From assembly GCF_000092065.1 (NCBI RefSeq), contig NC_009364.1, positions 124,001 through 188,000 on the forward strand: a stretch of DNA of 64,000 nt, written 5' to 3'. Positions 58,084 to 64,000 of this stretch are shown in pieces. The position numbers were made by a program, and so were the translations under genes. Source of the DNA: Ostreococcus lucimarinus CCE9901. Taxonomy: Eukaryota > Chlorophyta > Mamiellophyceae > Mamiellales > Bathycoccaceae. A model generated the notes under the pieces. That model was given only the letters and a program-made list of their open reading frames with translations, had not been told where the DNA came from and did not search any database. Every line of letters begins with the position of its first letter. Position 1 is the stretch's first letter.

Positions 58084-60954
58084 ATGCGCGAGATCACCGC
58101 GGACGAGGCCGCGACGGCGACGAAGCGCGGCGCGCCGTTGGTCAAGCTGTGCCGACGCGGGGCGCCGCACGTCGTCTTCGCGCAGGCGCGCGCGGACGCG
58201 CTCACGTGGGTCGGCAGGCGCGAGCGCGAGAAACGGATCGCGTTCGCGCGCGTCGAGCGCGTGCTGCGAGGGAAACACACGGAGAATTTTCGACGGAAGG
58301 GTGGGCGGGCGCGGGACGACGCGCGATGCTTTTCGATCGTGTACGACGAGGGACGAGGAAGCGAGAGAAAGCGGACGTGGGACGCGGAGTGCGAGAGCGA
58401 AAGTCAGAGAGATGCGTGGGCGCTCGCGGTGGAGCTCGCGGCGCGCGCGGCGAGGGAGGAGGAGGATGAGGGAACGCGACGAGGGAACGCGAGCTCGAGC
58501 GGCGGCGGCGCGAGCGCGGAGGGGGAAGAGAGCGCGAGCGGGGGTGGGATCGGGACGGCGGTGACGGTGGCGCGCGCGGTTGGAAAGTTTAAGCAGCGAG
58601 GAATGCGTTCGCCGTCGTTGAGGGAGCGGGAGGAGAGGTTGGTGGACGGCGCGACGGACGCGTTCGGCGAGGCGATTCCGAGCGAGGTGTACGCGTGGGG
58701 ATGGGAAGCGGACGTCACGCGCGAGAGCGCGGCGGCGAGCGCGGCCGGTGGTGGATTCGCGACGAAAACGGCGCGTTGGCGGCGCGTGGACACGCCGCGC
58801 GTGCTCGAGGGAACGGATACTTTGGACGTCGTGGAAATAGCCATCGGCGCGCGGCACGGTTTGGCGCGCACGCGCGCCGGCGCCGTGTATTCCTGGGGTG
58901 AGGGCGCGGGCGGTAAGCTCGGACTTCCGTCCGCTCAAGACGCAGAGATGCCCACGCGCGTTGAGCTCGACGGTCGCGCCGTGACGCTGGCGTGTGGAGT
59001 CGCGCACTCGCTCGCCGTGGTGCGAGACGCGGACGCGTCTTCAGACGGAGACGGCGGCGACGCGTGCGTTTGGGGCGATCCGAACGCGGCACCGGGGCTG
59101 CTCGGGCGCCCGGAAGCGCGCGCCGTGACGTTTTTCCCGGGTAAAATATCTTTCGCGATGGATTCAATTTCCGCGGGGGGTGGCGTGAAGGTGGTACAAG
59201 TGTCTTGCGGACCGTGTCACACGGCGTGCGTGACGGAGACGGGTGCGTGTTTCACGTGGGGAGAGGGTTCGTTCTACGCCCTCGGCCACGGTGATCGAGA
59301 GTGCCAGCGCGCTCCCCGGGAATTAGAGACATTTCGCCGCGATAACCGCGTCGTGCTTCGCGTAGCGTGCGGCGTCTGGCATACGGCTGCAATCGTCGCC
59401 GCCGTGGGAAACACGATTCGCAAAGTGCCCGTCGTCGCGGACGACGACGAATTCGACACCGTGGATGGAGAGTTGTTCACCTGGGGCGACGGAGAAAGCG
59501 GTCAACTCGGTATACGTGGCGTCGAAGAAGCATCCGTGCCCACGGCGACTTCAGACCAGTTAGGAAAGCCAGGTAGCGAAGTCTGCAACGTGAGCTGCGG
59601 ACAGCATCACACCGTCGCGTTGACTTCAAAGGGTGACGTGTGGCTCGCCGGGTGCGTGGGCAAAGTAGATAATTCCCTCCGCGTCAAAGTGTTTACGCGA
59701 TTACCGAATTTCGAAACAGGATCTGTGAGTGCGGTAGAGAGCGGCGATAATCACGTCGTCGCCGCGACACGAGATGGACGAGTCTTCTCGTGGGGCGTCG
59801 GTAAAAACGGAAGGCTCGGTCACGGCAAAAACGACCGTGACAAAGCCGCTCCAGAAGAGATTGAGTCTTTGCGCGGGCGCACCGTTCTGAGAATAGCGTG
59901 CGGCCCGACGTCGAGCGCTTGTGTACTCAAACCAGCTCGCATGACGACCAAGCAAAAAGCGAGCATGGTGCGTTTGTCCACGTTTTCCCTGAAGCAAGCG
60001 ATTTCGTCGTTCAGAGCAGACGACACTTCAACGCGAGCTCTCGAACGAAGAGATGGCGACGGTAGCAACGTAGATACCGGCTCAACGTCCTCGTATAGCA
60101 CGAAACGAGATCAACGAAGTAGTGGTACCAGATCGCGCAACGGTGGCCGCGGTAGTCAAGGCTTGCGAAACGAAAAGCAAGCGCATCGAATCATGAGCGT
60201 GCTGAGCCCGACGTTTGAGAACATAGCGAAAACGTCGAATCGAATCGCCGGCGGCGAAACCACGAAAGCCACACCTCAGTCATCGCATCGTATGACACCC
60301 GCGTCGCCGAACGCAGTCTTGGCGCAAGCAGTGCAACCGATGAAGTTGGAGTTCCGTAACTCGATCCGAGTCGAGGAAGTTGTCCTTCCTGAGACGCCCG
60401 CGTCGCCTGCGATTGAACCGGCGCCGTCCCCGCCGCAGATCGAGAGGGAGCCGCCGCCGACTGAACCGCCGCCAGCACCATCACCAGTAACGTCTAGCGA
60501 CCATATGCGCGACGTTGACGTCGATAAATACTTCATGGACCGCGCGCGCCGCACCGCAAATGAGGCAGAAGCGCAGCTCATACGCCTCGCGGAAGAAGAG
60601 GCCGTGTTGGAGCGCGCGATGCAAGCTGCCATCGCCACCAAGTCAAAGGTGGTCAGAAACGCTCCTCCGCAGTCGCCTTCGAAGGCGACGCGAACGGTGA
60701 TCGCTAATGTTGGTCGGAGTGCCATGCGACGTGCGGATTGCGCGAGCATTCCAATCGGTGAAGCGCGCGAATGGATCGACGAGGTTGAAAACGGCGTATT
60801 CATGACGCTGCGAACGCACGGCGATCGCACGATTCTCAAACGTGTGCGCTTCAGCAAGCGCATATTTAGCAACGAATTAGCCAAACAGTGGTGGGAGGAA
60901 AACAAAGAGCGCGTTATACGCGAAAACGATCTCACCATTCTCGCGCCTGCTTAA
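58084..60954 (+). CDS. PH-RCC1-BRX protein (PRAF-like, no FYVE finger)
   Basis: This is a 956-aa protein from the ATG at 58084. Residues 15-125 are a PH-like domain ([35 protein letters not shown]). Residues 202-617 are RCC1 propeller repeats, each with a Trp-Gly core: [75 protein letters not shown]. Residues 620-890 are Ser/Thr/Pro-rich with a coiled coil near 820-855. Residues 895-945 are a BRX domain ([19 protein letters not shown], then [13 protein letters not shown]). Plant PRAF proteins have PH-RCC1-FYVE-BRX order. Here no FYVE Cys/His zinc pattern is found between RCC1 and BRX. A role in membrane-linked polarity or small-GTPase exchange is inferred. Confidence 0.9.
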   Translation: MREITADEAATATKRGAPLVKLCRRGAPHVVFAQARADALTWVGRREREKRIAFARVERVLRGKHTENFRRKGGRARDDARCFSIVYDEGRGSERKRTWDAECESESQRDAWALAVELAARAAREEEDEGTRRGNASSSGGGASAEGEESASGGGIGTAVTVARAVGKFKQRGMRSPSLREREERLVDGATDAFGEAIPSEVYAWGWEADVTRESAAASAAGGGFATKTARWRRVDTPRVLEGTDTLDVVEIAIGARHGLARTRAGAVYSWGEGAGGKLGLPSAQDAEMPTRVELDGRAVTLACGVAHSLAVVRDADASSDGDGGDACVWGDPNAAPGLLGRPEARAVTFFPGKISFAMDSISAGGGVKVVQVSCGPCHTACVTETGACFTWGEGSFYALGHGDRECQRAPRELETFRRDNRVVLRVACGVWHTAAIVAAVGNTIRKVPVVADDDEFDTVDGELFTWGDGESGQLGIRGVEEASVPTATSDQLGKPGSEVCNVSCGQHHTVALTSKGDVWLAGCVGKVDNSLRVKVFTRLPNFETGSVSAVESGDNHVVAATRDGRVFSWGVGKNGRLGHGKNDRDKAAPEEIESLRGRTVLRIACGPTSSACVLKPARMTTKQKASMVRLSTFSLKQAISSFRADDTSTRALERRDGDGSNVDTGSTSSYSTKRDQRSSGTRSRNGGRGSQGLRNEKQAHRIMSVLSPTFENIAKTSNRIAGGETTKATPQSSHRMTPASPNAVLAQAVQPMKLEFRNSIRVEEVVLPETPASPAIEPAPSPPQIEREPPPTEPPPAPSPVTSSDHMRDVDVDKYFMDRARRTANEAEAQLIRLAEEEAVLERAMQAAIATKSKVVRNAPPQSPSKATRTVIANVGRSAMRRADCASIPIGEAREWIDEVENGVFMTLRTHGDRTILKRVRFSKRIFSNELAKQWWEENKERVIRENDLTILAPA

Positions 60955-61008
60955 AACATTGGAAATGAAATTCGTCTGTATTCTACGATCAACTGCTGTG
61001 CTATTCTC

Positions 61009-61851
61009 CTAGTCGTCCGATTCTCGATCGGGCATCCACGACACTATGACGTACAAAAACGCCAAAAAGTCGTACAACGTGTGCGTAAACATCGCACTCC
61101 CTAACCCGTCGCGCACACTCTCGATCGAAAACAAAACGCTCGCCCACGTGGCCCACACCGCGTACTGCGGCGTGATGGCGTGCAGCGCGCCGAAAACCAG
61201 CGAAGTGCTCGCCAACGACCCCATCGCCGCGACGTCTGCGCCCGCCCCGAGCCCTTCCAACCGCGCGTCAACCCATGGCATGAGAAAGCCACGGAACAGC
61301 GCTTCCTCACCCACACCCGCGCCGCAACTCAGCGCCAAAATCCCGAGCACGCCGAGCGGCGCCACCGCCGGGAGCACGCTCTCCTCAAACATTTTCCTCA
61401 CCTCTCGTAAATACTCGTACTTGTCGCTCTGCGTCACCGCGAACGACAGCGATGCTAACAGAGGTATCATGTACAGCGCCGCCGCGTCGACGTTGAACGC
61501 GGCGACGCCGTCGATGACGTCCGGGTGCACGTCCGCGAACTGCGTCAATACTTGTGAGCCCACCGCCATGCCGGCGTAAAACGCCACCGACGCGCGAAGA
61601 AATCCGCGCGAGTCGATCGCTCCGGTTCGCGCGTTTACCGAACCGTCGCTCAGAGGCCCTTGATCGTCCGTGGACGACCGCGCGGCGACGAAACCATCGC
61701 GCGAGGCGCGAGGGAGGGCGAAACGGATAGACAGGGACGGCGTCGTCGTCGTCGCGCTGCGCGACGCGAGACGCGGCGAGCGGCGCGAACGCGACGTGGA
61801 CGCGCGCTCGACGCCGGCGCGCGCGCGCGCGGGAGCGAGGGCGACGCGCAT
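61009..61851 (-). CDS. CPBP-family (CAAX protease-like) membrane protein, plastid
   Basis: This is a 280-aa intramembrane metalloprotease-like protein with an ATG at 61851. Residues 1-75 are Arg/Ala/Ser-rich with a plastid-transit character. Several hydrophobic helices follow. The CPBP (Abi) catalytic motifs are GVGEEALFRGFLMP (EExxxR), FGALHAITPQYAVWA (FxxxH), and MFTHTLYDFLAF (HxxxD). Plant homologues include plastid SCO4-type and BCM-type proteins involved in chlorophyll or thylakoid balance. The exact job is unknown. It is convergent with the RCC1 gene (54 bp between stops). Confidence 0.9.
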   Translation of the reverse strand: MRVALAPARARAGVERASTSRSRRSPRLASRSATTTTPSLSIRFALPRASRDGFVAARSSTDDQGPLSDGSVNARTGAIDSRGFLRASVAFYAGMAVGSQVLTQFADVHPDVIDGVAAFNVDAAALYMIPLLASLSFAVTQSDKYEYLREVRKMFEESVLPAVAPLGVLGILALSCGAGVGEEALFRGFLMPWVDARLEGLGAGADVAAMGSLASTSLVFGALHAITPQYAVWATWASVLFSIESVRDGLGSAMFTHTLYDFLAFLYVIVSWMPDRESDD

Positions 61852-61911
61852 CGCGCGCTGAAAAGTGTGGTGGCGTCGCGCTCCGTACTACATGGTGCTT
61901 TCGCGCGCGCG

Positions 61912-62973
61912 TCACGTCTTCTTGGGCTTGCCCACGGTCAACAGCTCGGCGCCTAAGAATTTCACCGATTCCGCGACGCCGATGGCATCGCCCGAACCAA
62001 CCTTGATCAAACCACCGCGAAAGTGGTCGTAGCCAGCGTCGGCGCCTAAATCGCGCTCCGCCGCCGCGCGCGTCACGTGACTGTCCACCACCGCGAGCGT
62101 GCACTTTTCGCTTCGAATCGCGTCGAGCGTCGCGGCACACATCGCCTCGCGCGCCGCCGCACCGTCGGCGGCGCTTCCGATCGTCGGCGGAAGCACTAAA
62201 CGCGCGCCCGCCGCGAAGGCGGCCAACGCGCCGAATCCAAAGCCCATCGCGTGCCCGAGCGGCACCGGCACGCACACCGAATCCGTCTCCCTAATCTCCA
62301 ACGCCCGCACCGCGCGCGTCGCCGCGTCCGCGAACGTCATCCCTCCCACCGGCGCGTCCGCGCCACCGAAATAATACATCGCATCGTTCGCCGTCTCCAT
62401 CGCGTCGCTCGCCGTCTCGCCGTTCGCGTACGCCGCGCGCAGCACCTCCCACAAGATTACTTTATCCCGCACCGTCCCACCGCCCACCGCGATCGGTTCG
62501 TGCGCCCCGATCAGCCCTCCCGCCGTCTCCGCGTCTTCGCGTCTCACCATCGTCCCGCGCGTGCGTCCATCGCCGAACGTCTCCCGCAAATCATCCGTCG
62601 CCCTCGCGCCTCGCGCGCTCGTCCCCGCGAGCGCCGTCCCCAGGTACGCCACCACGCTCTCTCGCGCGTTCCCCGTCCCGACGCCCAGCGGTCTCGACGA
62701 CGCGTCGTATCCGAGGTCTTCCAGCGCGCGCGCGAACGTCAGCGCGCGATCGAGCAGTTCGCCGTACGTCCACTCGTCGCGCGCGCGCGTCCCGCTCGCG
62801 CCCGTCGTCGTCACCGCCGCGCGCTCGGCGTCCGCGCGTCGCAGCGCGTCGCGCGCGAAGCGTCCGAGCGTGTCCCGCGTCGCGCCGTTCGCGAGCCGTC
62901 GCGCGCGCATCGTCGACGCGTCGTCGGTCGCGTCTCGAAGTGCGCGCGTCGCCATTCGTCGTCGCGTCGCCAT
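61912..62973 (-). CDS. Truncated AMP-binding (acyl-CoA synthetase-like) protein
   Basis: This adenylate-forming family member is 353 aa from the ATG at 62973 (another ATG at codon 7). Typical enzymes have 500-650 residues. The N-terminal half matches the family: WTYGELLDRALTFARALEDL, VGTGNARESVVAYLGTALAG, and a later stretch VCVPVPLGHAMGFGFGALAA, then GARLVLPP. The usual ATP loop (TSGTTGxPK) is replaced by YYFGGADAPVGGMTF with no Lys. The sequence stops after GGLIKVGSGDAIG, before the later core motifs and the small C-terminal domain. So it probably does not form acyl-CoA. It may be a regulatory or divergent protein, or a decaying gene with an intact frame. It is divergent to the cyclophilin with 11 bp between starts. 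Confidence 0.8.
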   Translation of the reverse strand: MATRRRMATRALRDATDDASTMRARRLANGATRDTLGRFARDALRRADAERAAVTTTGASGTRARDEWTYGELLDRALTFARALEDLGYDASSRPLGVGTGNARESVVAYLGTALAGTSARGARATDDLRETFGDGRTRGTMVRREDAETAGGLIGAHEPIAVGGGTVRDKVILWEVLRAAYANGETASDAMETANDAMYYFGGADAPVGGMTFADAATRAVRALEIRETDSVCVPVPLGHAMGFGFGALAAFAAGARLVLPPTIGSAADGAAAREAMCAATLDAIRSEKCTLAVVDSHVTRAAAERDLGADAGYDHFRGGLIKVGSGDAIGVAESVKFLGAELLTVGKPKKT

Positions 62974-62984
62974 TCGTCGACGCG

Positions 62985-63704
62985 ATGGCGCCGTCGCACG
63001 CGTACCTCGACCTCGACGTCGACGGACACCGAGAGAAACACGCGCGCGCGCGCGCCTTCGTCGCGGCGACGAACCTGCGGTACGGGTTCGACGGCGACGA
63101 CCTCGACGGATTGGGCGGCGCGCAGCGGAGTCGAATCGTCGAGCTGTACGAGGCGGATCGCGAGTGGGGCGCGCGCGGGGCGATTCGAATCGACGCGCCG
63201 ACGCGCGAGCGCGTGGTGTTTGAACTGTTCGACGCGAAGAGCGCGCGGGCGTGCGAGAATTTTCGAGCGCTGTGCGAGGGAATGGGGACGTCGAGAGCGA
63301 CGGGGCGGCGGCGGACGTACGAGGGGAGTCGAATGCATCGGTGCGTGAGGAATTTTATGATGCAGGGCGGCGATTACACGCACGGGAACGGGGCGGGGGG
63401 GGAATCGATTTGGGGGAAGAAGTTTAAGGACGACGCGGGAGGGTTGAAGCTGAAGCACGATGCGATGGGCGTGCTTTCGATGAGCAACACGGGGAAGAAT
63501 TCGAATTCGAGCCAATTTTTCGTCACGCTCGGAGCGTGTAAGCATTTGGACGGGAAACACGTGGTGTTCGGGAAATGCGTGCGCGGGATGGACGTACTGG
63601 AGAGAATTAACGATGAGTGCGCGGTAGACGCGGGCGGGACGTCGGAGGAACCGAAGGTGCCCGTCGTCGTCGCGGGGTGCGGCGTTCTCGACGCGCTCGA
63701 TTAG
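62985..63704 (+). CDS. Cyclophilin-type peptidyl-prolyl isomerase with N-terminal extension
   Basis: This is a 239-aa protein from the ATG at 62985. Residues 1-72 are an extension not seen in minimal cyclophilins (AYLDLDVDGHREKHARARAF). The isomerase domain runs from about 75: RVVFELFDAKSARACENFRA, EGSRMHRCVRNFMMQGGDYT (catalytic Arg, Phe, Met and Gln), GVLSMSNTGKNSNSSQFFVT, and CKHLDGKHVVFGKCVRGMDV. In CypA the cyclosporin-contacting Trp121 precedes LDGKHVVFG. Here that position is His, as in Cyp40, so weak cyclosporin binding is expected. Folding or spliceosome roles are possible. It is convergent with the gene at the right edge. Confidence 0.93.
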   Translation: MAPSHAYLDLDVDGHREKHARARAFVAATNLRYGFDGDDLDGLGGAQRSRIVELYEADREWGARGAIRIDAPTRERVVFELFDAKSARACENFRALCEGMGTSRATGRRRTYEGSRMHRCVRNFMMQGGDYTHGNGAGGESIWGKKFKDDAGGLKLKHDAMGVLSMSNTGKNSNSSQFFVTLGACKHLDGKHVVFGKCVRGMDVLERINDECAVDAGGTSEEPKVPVVVAGCGVLDALD

Positions 63705-63739
63705 AGAGGAATTCTAGCACATGTACTGTACGTTACAAT

Positions 63740-64000
63740 CTAAGGCGGGGATTCTTCCGTTTCTTTGAGAAGGCCCAGTGCATCGGGCGTTAGCTCCGAG
63801 TCGATCGCGCTCGCTTTACCCCACATCTTGCCCCACAGCGGATCGTCTCTCGGGACGATTTCGCTCGCGCAGAGGACGAGGAGAACATTCTTTATGGCTT
63901 CAGGGATCGCGTCCACGAGTTCCTCCGTCTTGGCGTGCTTGCGCAGTAAAGACGTAGCGTCTAAAATGGCGAGCAGGACGCTCGCAAACGCCGCAGCGTC
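63740..64000 (-). CDS. C-terminal end of a large protein, possibly ARF-GEF (GBF1/GNOM-like)
   Basis: Only the last 86 codons are in the window, and the frame is open to the right edge. The sequence (AAAFASVLLAILDATSLLRK, TEELVDAIPEAIKNVLLVLC, DDPLWGKMWGKASAID) is helical and ends LLKETEESPP. The pattern of KN(V/T)LLVM-like followed by LW-x-x-x-W resembles the C-terminus of GBF1/GNOM-type Sec7 guanine-exchange factors, where LKNTLLVMKT and LWELTWLHVN occur. This is a weak match over a short stretch and the catalytic Sec7 domain is outside the window. It is convergent with the cyclophilin gene. Confidence 0.5.
   Translation of the reverse strand, partial: DAAAFASVLLAILDATSLLRKHAKTEELVDAIPEAIKNVLLVLCASEIVPRDDPLWGKMWGKASAIDSELTPDALGLLKETEESPP

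Noticed and set aside
1-64000. tRNA, rRNA, CRISPR array, transposon or viral gene
   Set aside because: I looked through the intergenic stretches and found no cloverleaf, spaced repeat array, terminal inverted repeats with a transposase, or capsid/polymerase-like frame.

Overview
The window looks like nuclear chromosomal DNA from a picoplanktonic prasinophyte green alga of the Mamiellophyceae, most likely Ostreococcus. The reasons are a very high and GC-skewed base composition, extreme gene density (convergent stop codons as little as 5 bp apart and divergent start codons as little as 11 bp apart), almost no introns, Arg/Ala-rich organelle targeting peptides, plant-type plastid and mitochondrial genes, and a nitrate-assimilation cluster whose nitrite reductase carries extra rubredoxin and flavin-reductase modules. 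The species cannot be fixed from sequence alone. I found 44 protein genes (two cut by the window edges), and no rRNA, tRNA, CRISPR array, transposon or virus-like gene.

Layout. 1-31 kb is ordinary housekeeping sequence: a C-terminal-motor kinesin (cut by the left edge), a plastid aldo/keto reductase, a PRA1 protein, RsmG, an Sfi1-like repeat protein, an AlkB-like dioxygenase, an E2-like protein lacking the catalytic His, Nudix hydrolases, a BioF-like enzyme, COQ6, an MFS carrier, an MCU calcium channel, a STRAP-like WD40 protein, a lipid phosphatase, V-ATPase subunit B, UBL5, a DHHC palmitoyltransferase and a GT32-FkbM fusion. 31-50 kb is the nitrate and molybdenum-cofactor cluster: NAR1 nitrite transporter, nitrate reductase, fused nitrite reductase, NAR2, NRT2, MOT1 molybdate transporter, MoaA/CNX2, a small unknown gene, an MOCS3/UBA4/CNX5-type activator, an NR-type cytochrome b5 protein, and a second NR-like protein with only the molybdenum module. 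50-64 kb returns to housekeeping genes: a small membrane protein, an MGC-type kinase, a CCR4-like nuclease, a sulfotransferase, Aurora kinase, a PH-RCC1-BRX protein, a CPBP protease, a truncated adenylate-forming enzyme, a cyclophilin and the end of a possible ARF-GEF.

How the cluster works together. NRT2 with NAR2 imports nitrate, NR reduces it, NAR1 moves nitrite into the plastid, and the fused NiR reduces it to ammonium. MOT1 supplies molybdate. MoaA and the UBA4-type activator serve molybdenum-cofactor synthesis. Three of the pairs are divergent and share promoters: NR/NiR, NAR2/NRT2 and cyt b5/NR-like. These promoters and that of NAR1 carry copies of a GACGCTT (reverse AAGCGTC) motif, often paired one helical turn apart. 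A separate 16-mer, ACTGTTTGCSCATACG, occurs in the NR/NiR and cyt b5/NR-like promoters and twice in the Aurora/RCC1 promoter.

The most interesting candidate system is at 47.5-50.3 kb. A Moco-only nitrate-reductase paralogue with an N-terminal hydrophobic segment is divergently paired with a free NR-type cytochrome b5 protein, like a nitrate reductase taken apart. All six introns I could place use the donor GTGCGT and the branch motif ACTGAC.
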